Assembly: GCA_028023455.1 (NCBI GenBank) | Contig: JAQFVV010006215.1 | Coordinates: 2,676,580 to 2,740,579 of the forward strand | DNA: 64,000 nucleotides | DNA from: Epiperipatus broadwayi | Lineage: Eukaryota > Onychophora > Udeonychophora > Euonychophora > Peripatidae | Direction: 5' to 3' | Shown here: positions 49,380 to 61,455 of the stretch, piece by piece | How positions within the stretch are numbered: the first letter of the stretch is position 1 | Layout: each line of letters opens with the position of its first letter | Notes under the pieces: generated by a model | Told to the model about the DNA's origin: nothing | The model's database searches: none | Seen by the model: the letters and a program-made list of their open reading frames with translations, nothing else | Program-made: the position numbers and the translations under genes

Positions 49380-50160
49380 CTTCCGGTCGCTATGAGGATG
49401 CAGATAATCAAATATGTGCATGAAACTTACGGACATTATGGGGCAAGTAAAGTTGAGGGATGGCTGAGTCATTGTTTCTATTGGCTAAGAATGTACACCA
49501 GTATTTCAGACATCATTGGTAAATGCACCGTATGTTCAACAACCAAGCCTCAACTCATTGAGAATAGGGTCACTGCAACCTATATATATACCCAATGTCC
49601 AAATCGCTTAGTAGTGATAGGCTTCTACAGACCTTTGTCTCCATTCAATAACATGAAATATCTTATTGTGGCATATGACATGTTTTCAAAGTTGGTAGCT
49701 GCGTATCCAGTAATGCAAGCTAATGCAAAACAAACTATTTGGGTCTTGGGACAACAGCTCTTTAAGACTAGGAATTCTGGACAAAATCTTATCAGATCAC
49801 AGAACGCCCTTTGTATTCAGAAAATGGATGAACAGGCATGGGACAAAACATACATCAATTTGTAAACTCAATCTAATCCATGTGAATGGATTATGAGGGA
49901 GTTGGGGTATTTATTTTGTGCTTATATACAAAATGATCATCACAGGTGGGTAAAAGAAACCTTATAAATAGACAGCATGATAAACTGGTCAAGAAACGAA
50001 TCCACAGGATTTGAATCTGTTCGACTGCATTTTGGAAGAAATATTCCCTACACATTTGACACCAGGTTGCCAGTGGGGGGAAATCCAATAAACAAGAGAG
50101 GATGCTGTGCAAGCACTCAACTGACTAAAAAAATGGGCAAACTAAGGCAGAAGAGGCAGG
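49380..50160 (+). pseudogene. Integrase remnant
   Basis: The H2C2 zinc region ('HETYGHYGASKVEGWLSHCF', then 'CTVCSTTKP') and core ('NMKYLIVAYDMFSKLVAAYP') are visible in 49392-49865. The first catalytic aspartate block reads 'VIGFYRPL', so that D is gone; the later 'MIRELG'-type block appears at about 49890 ('IMRELGYLFCAY') in another frame, followed by 'NESTGFESVRLHFGRN'. Confidence 0.75.
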
Positions 50161-50470
50161 GATAAGCTAGAGCCATATTCAGAATAGGAAATGAAGTCGT
50201 GGAGTTCAACCTGTGAGTCACCCTGAAAAAAACAAGAAATTTCAGCAGATTTATGAAGTCCCATACATAATCAAGTGGAAATATGGCAATAACACATTTG
50301 TGGTAGCGCAGGGGGTGAAAGAAAAGGTTAGTAAAAAGGGAAAAACAGCCATCAGACAGATGGTAATAAAAAAAGTGAAATAATGGTTAATGTAAATAAC
50401 AGTTGATTTAAATAGTTCAAAGTTAGTAACAGGGTCATTAGAGACAAAATGGTCAAAGTGATGCATTTTA

Positions 50471-50486
50471 CTCTTGTCGGGAGCAG
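50471..50486 (+). other. Polypurine-tract candidate
   Basis: CTCTTGTCGGGAGCAG lies directly before the right LTR start TGTAATGTAC, in the position of the plus-strand primer. Confidence 0.45.
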
Positions 50487-52292
50487 TGTAATGTACTGCT
50501 GATTAAGCATTACATATAAGATAAAAATTTTATACAAAAAATAGGAAAGGAAAAAATAATGAGTATTAGAAAGTCGGAAGTCAATATTAAAGGGTTTAAA
50601 AGAAGTTTTGTTTTAATTTTGTTGTAAAAGCTGCAGATCGCCAGACGGGAAAATGAAAGAAAGCTGTGTCATTACTCAGAAGTTTGCCAAGTTTAGAAGA
50701 AAAAATAAGAAAGCAATTAAAAGGAGGGAGGAGATATAACAAGGCAAAGTTTAAAATTAGAAATCTTTTTCATGAAAATTAAAAATGCTCTCTGCATCGA
50801 AGTTTATTTAATTACAGACAGAAATTGGAATGAGTGTGTAAATGAAAGTTGATTTTTTTAAATACATTAAATATATGTGTGTTTGTGTATAAAGAATAAT
50901 ATTGAATTCAAAACAAAATAAAGTTTGTAATATAAAAAGTTAAGTCAAACTCGAAGATTGCTTGACTGATAAGCAAAGATGGAATGGGAATAATTAATTA
51001 GCAATCACTACAAATAAACAACAATGAGAATAATTAGAAAAGATATCCAAAGTTATTTTAATCTAAAAAAGGAATGAATTAAGAGACAATGGGAATTTAA
51101 TTAATTTAAACTGATTTGGTAGGATTAGAACAATAAGAGGACCACATATAAATAGGCCTGAAAAACCATCATCTGTTTTAGCACTTATTTGTCATACCTA
51201 CTATAATTTCCAGTCTGTGCAAATGAAACTTGTGAAAACCATGCATTGCTAATCAAGTCGAAGTATACCACTGTACTCCAATCTGACCATCCTAGAACAT
51301 CTGTTTGCCGACTGAAATGCAGCAAGGAACCACTTGTCATGAACCTAAATTTCAACCGGTTGGTACAACATGCTTCTCACAGGAGAAAGAAGCAGCCATC
51401 TATCCAGAGGAATACATCTGTAAAACCTATAGGTAATAGTAATTTCTTCTTTATTTCCATTCTTAGTATGACAATTTATTACTGTAGCCATTGCGATTTT
51501 TGGGGTATCTGGAGTCCACTTAAATGAACTCTATAACTAGCATAAGACTATTTATGTGCAGGTTAATGTAATAAACAGATAGTCCTTTAACTTTCTGAAT
51601 CATACAAACCAACAGCTTATATGACAGAATGTGTGTGTTGTATATAATATTTTAATGCTTCATGTTTATAATATGTGTGCCCGGCATATTATATGTAATT
51701 ATTTTATTCAGGAAAGGGATTAATTAGTTCACCAGTTAATTTAAAGTATTTAAAATAAATTATTTTGAAAATTAGTATTTTGTCGGTCAATTCTTTTGCT
51801 ACTACCACTAATTATCACATGGTAAAGAATCTATTAAAGCAATTTATTACATTTTTTCGATTGAGTTAGTTGGGATAAATCAGGGCTGAATTAGTAGCTG
51901 TCATTCAGGGCATGTTAATTACTTCATGTAATTATCTGGTGCTTGAAGTTTATTTCAAAACAAAGTGCCTTGGATGACGGGTTGAATTTAGCTGCCGAGA
52001 AGTTCTGTAGCCTGGAAAGGTGGTCGTAAGTTATACCTTATATAACTTCGACCTGGCTACAGGTACCTTTGATATTGTGCTTCTCTGCCTGAGGAGCCGG
52101 TGTGATGCAATAGTAAAGTGCAGCTAGAGTAGATCGAAATTTATAATAAATAATTTTGTAGTATTTAGAAGAAAACAAAATTTAAAGAAATAAAACAATG
52201 TTTTTTCACAATTTTGTTTTTTTTAATAGTAAAAACAAATTTTTAATACTCTTGTCTCTTAATTGTTTATTCGTTTACTCCCACCCAGTTCA
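50487..52292 (+). repeat. Right LTR of decayed gypsy-type element
   Basis: 1806 bp, TGTAATG... to ...CCCAGTTCA, matching the left LTR without the TTAA insert. It ends with ATAT after GTTCA. Confidence 0.85.
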
Positions 52293-53040
52293 ATATTTTA
52301 TTTGAAATATTTTCAAGTGAAATAAAGTAGTAAGTATTGATCAAAATGCATACTTCAATTAACAAATCGGAAATTTTACTCCAAATTTTATGCCATCTTA
52401 AGTTTATGTTGTCAAATCCATACTTTTAAGACCAGTTTTTGAGAGATGATGGAATATTTTTAAAAAATATTGTCTTTAAAGAGATTTTAAATCATTAAGT
52501 AGTTTTATTACTAACAAATATACAACAAATAAATAGAAAGGGTTATTATTTGTTGAATGAATAAACAGAAGTAGATGGATTCTCTTTATATTTAGTAGAC
52601 AAAACTAGTTTTTAAAATGTTTCAATAATAAACTATTTCAATTGATTTTATTTTTAAAAAAAGAAAGTGAACTGGTATTTAACTTATACACTGTTAATTA
52701 TAAAATTCTTATAGGGCTATGACCATTTCATCCACTTCCATGTTCATAATATGGAAGCTGAACAGAATTTAGTAAATTTTCAGCATCTGAGAATTTTTAA
52801 AAATATGCTCAGGATTTTTCCCTATAGTCATTCTAATTATTGTTCATAATTAGTAAATGGATATCTAACTATTCATTGATGAAAATATAAAGGCTCTTAA
52901 ATTAATCTGAATTGGTGAAATAAATGATTGTGTAATGATCATAAAATAGAAAGAACCATAGTCCACTTATATCTGGTTCTTCGATTCCAAATAATTAACA
53001 CCAAAATTGAATAATGTTACGGGAAAAAAAAGGAGATAGT
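52293..53040. other. Intergenic AT-rich, nothing recognised
   Basis: No supported feature. Confidence 0.4.
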
Positions 53041-53725
53041 ACAATAAAATATTTTGCATTTCCTCATAGGGAAGGTGGTGGTCATTGGGGGCCTGGTTTA
53101 TTGGTGCAGGCTATTGGCAATCATTGCTGCTACCTGGGAAACCTGCTGGGGGAGTACAGGGTCAAAGTTTCAGCACCGTTTCTGCTCTGATGGGTTGCTG
53201 CACCCCCTTGATAGGTTGGTTTTGAATAATGCAGATCTGTGCTCATTACTGGGTAGCTTTTCCATAGTTTGCATTCCAATTTTGGGCAGGTAAACCGAAT
53301 GTAGCCCTGCCCATTTGGGCTGTTGAACTGGGAGTTAGAGGTACCTGGAATGGGCTTGGCTGCAGGTCAAGGATTTAATGTTTAATGGTCCTGGTGCCTT
53401 GGACCTCATTGCTTGTGGTGGTTGGCACAATGCTGGATGTCCGCCTATTGAGCTGAAGCATTTGGGTCTTCACTTTGGGGCCCCAAGGATAGGGATTATT
53501 GGGTGATGTACGATTTCTCAGTGGTTGGGCCATATAGACCCATGTTCAGATACACATTAAACAAGATTATAGTAATCCTTTTATGGATAATTGTTATTAA
53601 GGGTATGTCTCTTATAAACCTGGTTAATAATTGTTTTACCTTTGCAACATTGAACGCTTTGTAATCATCAATGGATAAGTAGACCTGTAAATTTTTGTAA
53701 TCTTTTAACTAATAAAGGTTACTTT
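53041..53725 (+). other. Isolated GC-richer island, unidentified
   Basis: Composition is clearly richer in G and C than the surroundings. A 79-codon + strand ORF (53054-53293) starts 'MHFLIGKVVVIGGLVYWCRL'; a further open piece in the same region reads 'NGPGALDLIACGGWHNAGCP'. The segment ends with AATAAA in TAATAAAGGTTACTTTTG (about 53713). It looks like the end of a retroelement or a processed sequence, but I cannot name a family. Confidence 0.4.
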
Positions 53726-54588
53726 TGAAACTAAAATATTTGCATACTTGAGTATGTACTGAATTTTAGAAAAATGCTAACTGAAAAATGATTTATTGCA
53801 ACACTCATTCAAGCATTTGTGCACGAAATTATGAATTCAATTTTAAATTTTTCTAATTGTTTATTTATTTGATATTGCTGTCACACACACCTTTTTTTCA
53901 AAATTGTATTCAATTTTTTTCTTTTAAAATCTTTGTTTTAATTTATGCTTTCTCTTGTTGGTTTTTGCAATTATGACTATTTTGCAATATCCATTTTTAT
54001 TTTTCTGATTTCATTTTACTCAAAAGTTTTCTCAGATTCATCTTTAATTATTATATTCAAAATCTTAAATCATTTTCTGATCTTATCCTCTGTGTTGTAA
54101 TAGCTTATGCAAATAATGAAAACATTTTGTTCAAATAGAAATTGATCACATCTATAGACAAGATGTGTGGAATAGAGCTTGGAATGCCAAACTTACATAT
54201 AGAAAGAAATGTTGATCATTATGAGAGCACTATTTTTTCTTTGATACTGATGGCTTGAATAGTAAACAATTTGTTCCCCTGGAATCTGAACTAAAATTTT
54301 ACATTCATAGTCTTCCATACTTTGGTAAATTGTTTTCTCTTTCGCTATTCATAAACTTCATATTCCATCTTCATATTTTTTCTCGTTATAGTGACATCAG
54401 CAACTGATTTCCAAATGCTTTTAATATAACCATGGAAACGAGCATTAGGAATATCTTTAGCACTTTTCAGTAACATTTGAAATTTTTTCTGGCTTGGGAA
54501 TTTATTTTTCAATTTACAATTTTAATTTTTTTGACTAAAATTTTTAACCTATTTAATATATAATGAAGCCATGATATACATTACATCA

Positions 54589-54838
54589 AAACTTTCCATA
54601 GAGTAGTGCCACTCAGTGCAAATGAGAATAATCAATGGATGCCAGAAGGCTTATGTATAAAATCCCTATCTATGAGTAGGCGCTAGATAGGGATTTTATG
54701 CATAAGCCTTCTGGCATCCATTGATTAAATCATTCTGGCTTGCACTGAATGACACTACTCCATAGAGACGTTTGCTTGTTTTAATAACAGTTATGAGCAA
54801 GCATAAGAAATGGTGATCATGTGATGTTTAGTGGTTTA
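54589..54838. mobile_element. Short fold-back element of the 13-kb family
   Basis: Inverted arms share CAATGGATGCCAGAAGGCTT and its complement around CTATGAGTAGGCGCTAG, with AGTAGTGCCACTCAGTGCA and its complement outside and the tail GTGATCATGTGATG. The flanks ATACATTACATCA (54576-54588) and ATATATTACATCA (54839-54851) match at 12 of 13 bases. The hammerhead part is absent. Confidence 0.75.
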
Positions 54839-55121
54839 ATATATTACATCAGTTATGCATTATCCAAAAAAAAAAATGTAAATAAAGTAAAAACTTTTAA
54901 AATTCATAAATTTTATATGGCAACAACCATTTTCCTTTCTTGAAGTGCTATATGTGATCACATTAATTAATAACGTTTCTTCAGATTCACATTAATTATC
55001 CATGAAATTTGATGTGAACAATATTTTGCATAATAAATTTTCTAAACATTTTATAAAACTTCATACAATTCGTAAAATATATTTCTTAAGTAATAAGGAT
55101 GAAGTTACTAATTTAGTAATG

Positions 55122-58100
55122 TGTAACAGTCAAGTTTGTACATTCGCGTAACAGAATTCAGAATCCAAGCAAAAGAGACCGAAGCTGACCAGACTAGGAC
55201 TGTAACCTCCCGAGTCCGACCGCACTTCAACTCGTAAGCCAGGACTCCAAGACTCAAGACCCTACGAATGACCACCTTGAACTTACACGTAGTATACCTC
55301 TTTCCACACGGCCGACATAGGTCACGGAGAAGCAATGAGACTCATAACAAAAAATGGAATTTATTAACTATATATATTTAAGACTAATTAATGCATCAGA
55401 AATCACATATATAATATAGAAAATTTTGAATTGGATTGAAATAAATAAGATCGAGATCAGAGTAATTTATTAAATTGTATGTTTATTTTTGCAGATTAAA
55501 TTTGACGATTTTATCTATATTATTCTTGCATTTTACAATTAAAATGCGCGTAGCATCTAACATTTTGGAGAGCGCTTTAACCTTCTCCCCTTACAATTAA
55601 AATTATTTTACATTTGTTATTTTATTTGATGAAGTTAAATATTGTTTTCATCATTTACTTTATTATCTTATTGATCAGTCACTGCATTGTAGCTATGGGG
55701 CAGATTATGCTAATCCCTCTTATTTCATGGTTTTCAGCTAAGTAATCAGACGAAGCCTTGTTGTCACATATATGTGAAACATTTATAGTCAATTTTATCT
55801 ATAATATTATTTCAAACTATTGTACATGAGACCGAAACTAGCTCTTGAATATGTCAGACAATGGCTGAAACTTAATTTAAGGGAGGAAGAGTTGGCAACC
55901 AAAAGACCCAATGCGCTATAGCGCTGGTAAACAGTTATACTAAATGTCGCTCTGCGGATGGATTAATATTTAGGGTTTTGTGACCAACACCGGAGCCCTA
56001 TGACCGATCGCCATGCTGCTAAAGAGGGTTGGGGTAGCTAACACTATTGCCTGGAATTTGACGTCAGGTCTTATTCGTGTGCGACCCAAGGAGTGTAAGA
56101 GGGATGGCCGTTCCGAGTCCCATCTTAAAGAAAAATGCAGCATAACGAGAAAGTTGAAATTGGATAATAAAATTATCACATCCGCCAAGCAAAAGAGTTG
56201 AAATATATTTAATATTTAGCCACGAGAACGATAGCTAATCAGTGGAATCATTAGCGCCAACTCTAATATAGCATTTTTAATATCATATGCTATACGTGGG
56301 CGTACTTTTAAATATTCTTTGCTTTCTAGTTTCAATCTCAAATTACACATTTGATTACGCGATTAATAAAAAAGAAAATGGGGAAAAGTATATTTGGAGG
56401 GCTTTTACAAAATGAAATAAATAACAAATATACTTATTCAAGGCTTGGATATTGCTTAGTGAAAATTAAATTGAAATTTACTTTGGGTTAAAACAAGATT
56501 CCCATTTTAAAATTGCAAACAAATAATTAAATAATCAAGGTCAAAATAATAATCAGCACATAGCCAATTCTTAACAGTTATTTAAGAGGGTTTCGAAACA
56601 GCGTGCATTAAGCTACGATAAATAATTATTAAATGAAGAGGGGTCATTCTCTCTTCTCTTTATTATTAATATTGCATGCCCGCTGTTTCGAGGCATTAGC
56701 ATATAATTTATATTTTAAAATAAAAAAAAGAAATAAAGAAACCATAGTCACAACTGCAGTGAGAAAATTGAAAATAAAATTATTAAAATCATTTAGTTAG
56801 GAAACATTAGAAAGTAGGTCAGAATTATATATAAAAAAAATAATTACATTTAAGAATAAAATTTTACATTTAGCAATTTACTTGAATTCAAGATTTTAGA
56901 ATTAAAATAAATTTTATAAGTCTAGACTTAAAGAAAAATGAATATATTGAACTGCAGTTAGAAATGGTAAGGTTACCGGTCATCTTGTAGTACTTGAGCT
57001 GGAGTTACGGGAGTCTTTGTGGCGGCTTGCGGCATCATCTTCTTCCCACTGTTAGAGCGGAGCTGTTATGGCGGCATACTGGTGATGGTAGTTTTAGGAT
57101 GGAAGTAAAGGCCCGTCGCCTTCACTCTGGAGCTTAGCCAAGGCTGCCTGTTTTAGCCCGACATTTTCTCTCGCACAGTTTTAAAAATTATTGTCTTAAC
57201 TGGATGTCAAAATGTTCACGGTTGCTTTTGGTTCAGGATACATGCTGGATTCCAAAGCTTAACGATGATCAAAGAGGGCAAAACTTCACCGATGTAGCAT
57301 TCAAGCTGTAAAGATTTCACAGATTCAAAGCGGTCAAGGTTTCCCAAAAAGTAAAGTTCTAAGATGGCTCCTCCACTTTACATGGCCTTTTTAAATGATC
57401 CCCTTATCAGCCCACACACCTTGGAATTTCATCTCCATCAAGATTACAAAATTTTTAATTTGCTTATGAAATTAGTGGTTGACTTCAAACATGCTGACAT
57501 TCCTTTTAGGTGTTATTACTTTTCTCTGATTATCAACTTTTAATTAAATCGAATTTTAATCAGTTTAATCCGATATTAGATTTTATTTTTAATTAGTCAG
57601 GAATTTTGTTCTGATTTTATAATTTATGTGTAAAATCCCTGCTGTAAACATATTTTTAATTAGCGAGGTCTCCAAAATAATTTAGAATCAATTAGCTAGA
57701 TTATTTTAAAATTGGCTTTTCTCTTTAGAAACCTAAGGCAGGTGTGGCATATACTGATACAATTGTTTACAGCAAAAACTTTACTAAACTTTTAATTCTC
57801 CGAAAATACTTTTATTTTTAGAAAAAAAATCTTTTTTCTTTTTAAAAAGAAACTTGTCAGCGCATTTGCAATCAATCACCCTTTCAATGTGTTTTTACAT
57901 TAAATTGGTTTATAATAAAAATGAAACTTAAAATTTAATAAATATTTTAATCACGCCACTATGCTATATATGTATATTCAATATAGGTGGATTATATTCC
58001 CACATACGAATTTAAGTAATAAATTAATAAATTGACGCTACATTATTACTGTTTAAAAATATTACGCGATAAAATTATACGCTATAACTCTGGCAATACT

Positions 58101-58668
58101 ATTCACTTATAGCGTTCTTCGTATGTGCGTATATAATGCTGTTTATATAGCCGTGATTGCAATTTTTAGCTTACAAATCTTAATTTAGACTTATTAAACA
58201 GGTTTGAACTTAGCACAGACGAGTGGGTTATTAGGATGGTTGGTGAAACGGTGAGGGACTTGAAGACAACCGTTTCATTTCCGTAAACTTACAAAAAAAA
58301 ACAATTAAAAAAAATGACCTTGCTACAATCATGACTTTGAATTTTCGTTATCAATTTGTTAAATAATTTCCTATTTTCCCATGCACATAAACTTATTTAC
58401 TTGCTGCGCTAAGGGATTTATTTATCAGTACCTTTATACTTACGACTCTCCTACCACCAAAAAAAAACATACGCGCAATAAAATTAATATCAAGAGCAAT
58501 ATACACATTAAATCACCAATCAATCATAAAAAAAATCATGAGATCTCAATAAATCTGCATTAATATCCAAATGGATATTCGTCAGTTAGAAGGGGGTAGA
58601 CATGTTAGTTTTTTTTTTTTTTTTTTAAATATGCAGTATATATATTTAATGTTTTTGGGGGAGGGACA
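55122..58668 (-). repeat. 3' LTR (about 3.5 kb) of gag-pro LTR retrotransposon
   Basis: The first 1770 bases (55122-56891) match 62231-64000 with about six substitutions and two 1-bp indels by eye. The + strand begins TGTAACAG (55122). The far end is inferred at ...GGGACA (58668), because there the minus strand reads a purine tract immediately followed by TGTCCC, giving TGT...ACA ends. The stretch 56892-58668 cannot be checked against the other LTR, which leaves the window. Small ORFs in the LTR are duplicated in both copies and show no known domain. Confidence 0.8.
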
Positions 58669-58692
58669 GATCCCCCTTTTTTTTTTTTTTTA
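58669..58692 (-). other. Polypurine tract next to 3' LTR
   Basis: The minus strand reads a run of A, then GGGGGATC, then TGTCCC of the LTR. This is a textbook plus-strand primer position, and it starts only about 15 bases after the protease stop codon (58707). Confidence 0.7.
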
Positions 58693-58706
58693 TAGCTAAT
58701 AAATTT

Positions 58707-59540
58707 TTAAGTAGGATCTGGGGGTTGTTTAATACTTGGCTCGTGACTACTAAAGCCAAAACAATATCCCAACAGGTCATCATCATCCTCGGATTCAGAT
58801 GTCTCATTACATTCGTTTGTTGGTCTTAACAGAGGCTGACTTGGGTGCATTTTTAAGCTTCTGGCAAATTCACTCCCTTCGTATGGGATCTCGTTATTTA
58901 ATTCCCAATCATCTTCCTCTAATTTCGAACCCCTTTTTGACTTCGAGTCCCGACAAACTGACTCATTAGGTGTAATCTTATCTTCCTTAACCGCTGGTTC
59001 TCTTTCTATATTTGATATAACGATATCTCCATTTTTTTGACTTGTTTCGCCCAGAGCATCTAAATAACTTTCTTTATTCACTCCCTTATCGTTTAACGCG
59101 ACTGGTGCAAAATGTACAGATTTCTTTTCCTTCTTACTTTCTTTCTCTGACTCACTACATGCTTCTCCACAGTTTGTACTTTGGGCTTGTCTCTTTTTAA
59201 AACTAATTTTTTCTTGGTAGACACACATTATACCTTTCGCATAATCGAGATGGCACTGATACATATTTAAAAAGTCATTTCCTATTACAAGATCATGTAT
59301 TAATTTCGCCATGACCAAAAATGTATGGCCAAGAGTCGTTTTACCCCACACTAGTTCTAACCATACTTGTTTTCTTTCCGTTTTAGTTTTCCTACCGTCG
59401 GCTAGTGTGATAATCATTTCTTTTACTGGCAATGTTGGTACCCCAGACGTTCGCTCTTCCACCTCTGCTAGCCATCCTTTTGACACGAACGACACTTGGC
59501 TCCCAGTATCTTCCGCAATGCATCTCCCTTTACTGTATCA
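58707..59540 (-). CDS. Retroelement aspartic protease with acidic tail
   Basis: The frame contains 'CIAEDTGSQVSFVSKGWLAE' (about 59525-59470), with the retropepsin D-T-G triad intact, then 'KLIHDLVIGNDFLNMYQCHL' with the I-G-N-D flap-side motif. So residues 1-110 are a protease that would mature Gag. The remaining 160 residues are charged, rich in Lys/Ser and then acidic ('ESEDDDDLLGYCFGF'), with no RT homology. The frame opens after a TGA near 59543. The in-frame protease start lies upstream in another frame (reached from gag by -1), and a 1-base shift near 59532 separates them. The ORF ends just before the polypurine tract. Confidence 0.8.
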
Positions 59541-59676
59541 ATAGTGATCTGTACAATGGGGCATGGCTCAAGTGGGACCCCTGGACTGGTCTCCTCTGCT
59601 TCGATAATTCCTGACATAATTAATTCTGGAGTTGTGTCCCTTAAAGCATCCCTTGGACTCCGGTAGAAGGAACTGA

Positions 59677-61455
59677 CTAGCGGTGTCCCCTGTAGTTTAA
59701 CGTTTTATTTCTATAAGGTTCTTTCACCCATGTCTGATTATTTGATTCCCATCTGGTAGGCCTGTAATATGTTTGGTCATCTGTCATCATTGTTTGACAC
59801 CTTGGGGCTTCAATCCTACGTATTTTCTCTGGTGGCTCTTTTGGACTTGGCGTAAAATCAATGGTGGTTAAGAAACCAGCCATATCTTCTATCGTACGTA
59901 TTCTGCATCCCATCATCAACTGCTGTACTCGAGCAGGCATGTTTTGCTGTATGATACGGATCCTCTGAGTGTCAGTAAATGGAAACGCAGACAGGGATCT
60001 AAGGGAGGCTATTTGTCTCAAGAAGAATTGAGTGTGGGTTTCCTTCATCACTGATCCATAGGTTTCTTTAAGTATAGAGTGGTAGATTCCCTCCTGGCGT
60101 TCCTCACTCCAGAATGTCTTCTGTATGGCTTGTGCATATTGCTCAAAGTTCTGGGGTTTTTCACTACAGCAGTCCCACCAAGACTTTGCGTATCCATGTA
60201 AATAATGAATGGCCAATGCTACCTGATCAGCTACTAGGACCTTTTGAAATCTGAAAAGTTCCTTTAAGCTTTCTAAATGTACCTTTGGATTTTCTCCCAC
60301 TTCTCCCTTAAAAGCTTTTACTTGGATAAATTTAGCCAAGCCCATGGGTATATTCATTGATGATATCACTGACTCATATATCGTTGGTTCTTTATTTTCT
60401 AGTGTTAACTCTATACAACTCCTGCATGGGGTGGAACCGTGTTCAGATTCTTTATCCATAATGTTTTCCATGTTGATTTTCATCTCCCTTATATTAGAAG
60501 TATCTTTTACACTATCTGTAGTCTTACTAATATCTGGTACAATGTTTGTCTTGCCCTGGTTGTAGGTTTGGGAACCAGTAGTTAAGTTACATTCTACAAT
60601 GTCCATTTTTGCTTCCCTTATTTGTGTAATTTCTCTCTTCAATTCCTGGATGTCTTCTGTAATGGCATTTTCTTCTTGGGCAAAAACATGATTTCTATAA
60701 CTCAAGTTTTCTTTTAACTCAGAAATTTCCTCTCTGATCTGTTTCTGTCCCTCTTCGTATTCTTCAATTTTTAGGCAGATATCTTGCCCCATTTTAGAGA
60801 CTTTCTCCTCCATAACCATTTCCTGATGCTCGGTCTGCCCTCTAACATCTGTGAGTTGTTCTTTTAGTGATTCTATTTCCTTGTTGGTTTCTTCTCGGTT
60901 TTGATTTAATTTTTTTGTGACCTCTACTTGAACTTCTTCATATTTTTCTTGGCAGCTGATGGACAACTCCTGCCAGCTCCTACATAGCTTTTCTTCAAGT
61001 CGTTGGCCTTGCATTTCCATTTCTCGTCTCACTTCTACTATCCCTTCCTCATACCGTTTGTTTCCCTCTCTAATTTCCTTTCCCAACACCTCAAATCTCT
61101 GCTCCATTTCTAACTTATTTTTTTGATCTCTCTCCTCTAATTTCTGACTATTTACCTCGTCTCTCTTTATAAAAATTTGAGTCATCCTCTCCAACATAAA
61201 ATTCACATCCCAATTTTTATTTTTGGACTCTTCCACCTGTTTATGTTCTACTTCATTATTTACTGGTTCTTCTGAGATAATGGCAGCTCCTCCTGTAGGA
61301 CTTTCCTCATCAGGGCTAAGGCTCACTTCCCCTCCTGTGCTGCTGCTCTCTTCTGCGATCTTTCTCCCTGACCTTAACGTGATCCCTAAACATTTCCCTT
61401 CTATTTCCTTCTGTACTTCTTCCCCTTCACTCATTATTTCTTGGTCCTCCTCCAT
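59677..61455 (-). CDS. Gag polyprotein of young LTR retrotransposon
   Basis: An intact 592-codon frame. Residues about 1-70 are acidic and low-complexity. Residues about 75-290 are rich in E, K, Q and R and predicted coiled coil ('EERDQKNKLEMEQRFEVLGK', 'EIESLKEQLTDVRGQTEHQE'). Residues about 370-540 resemble a Ty3/gypsy capsid, with 'DQVALAIHYLHGYAKSWWDC', 'EQYAQAIQKTFWSEERQEGI' and 'THTQFFLRQIASLRSLSAFP'. The C-terminus is basic without a CCHC knuckle. It would form the particle that packages the element RNA. The start Met follows a T-rich stretch. Intactness and the near-identical LTRs point to recent activity. Confidence 0.88.
   Translation of the reverse strand: MEEDQEIMSEGEEVQKEIEGKCLGITLRSGRKIAEESSSTGGEVSLSPDEESPTGGAAIISEEPVNNEVEHKQVEESKNKNWDVNFMLERMTQIFIKRDEVNSQKLEERDQKNKLEMEQRFEVLGKEIREGNKRYEEGIVEVRREMEMQGQRLEEKLCRSWQELSISCQEKYEEVQVEVTKKLNQNREETNKEIESLKEQLTDVRGQTEHQEMVMEEKVSKMGQDICLKIEEYEEGQKQIREEISELKENLSYRNHVFAQEENAITEDIQELKREITQIREAKMDIVECNLTTGSQTYNQGKTNIVPDISKTTDSVKDTSNIREMKINMENIMDKESEHGSTPCRSCIELTLENKEPTIYESVISSMNIPMGLAKFIQVKAFKGEVGENPKVHLESLKELFRFQKVLVADQVALAIHYLHGYAKSWWDCCSEKPQNFEQYAQAIQKTFWSEERQEGIYHSILKETYGSVMKETHTQFFLRQIASLRSLSAFPFTDTQRIRIIQQNMPARVQQLMMGCRIRTIEDMAGFLTTIDFTPSPKEPPEKIRRIEAPRCQTMMTDDQTYYRPTRWESNNQTWVKEPYRNKTLNYRGHR
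59695..59701 (-). promoter_or_regulatory. Candidate -1 ribosomal frameshift site GTTAAAC
   Basis: In the gag frame the codons read ..G TTA AAC, nine codons counting to the gag stop at 59677. Slipping back one base enters the frame that stays open to about 59543 and leads to the protease ('SPRDALRDTTPELIMSGIIE' and so on). The X-XXY-YYZ heptamer is of the kind used by several viruses. Gag and Pro overlap as expected for such a mechanism. Confidence 0.55.

Noticed and set aside
55108-55335. 75-codon ORF repeated at 62181-62444
   Set aside because: Identical because it lies in the two LTRs. It extends across the LTR edge in different frames and shows no domain, so it is not treated as a gene.
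56013-56201. 62-codon ORF and its antisense partner, repeated at 63122
   Set aside because: Duplicate LTR sequence with open frames on both strands by composition; no homology seen.
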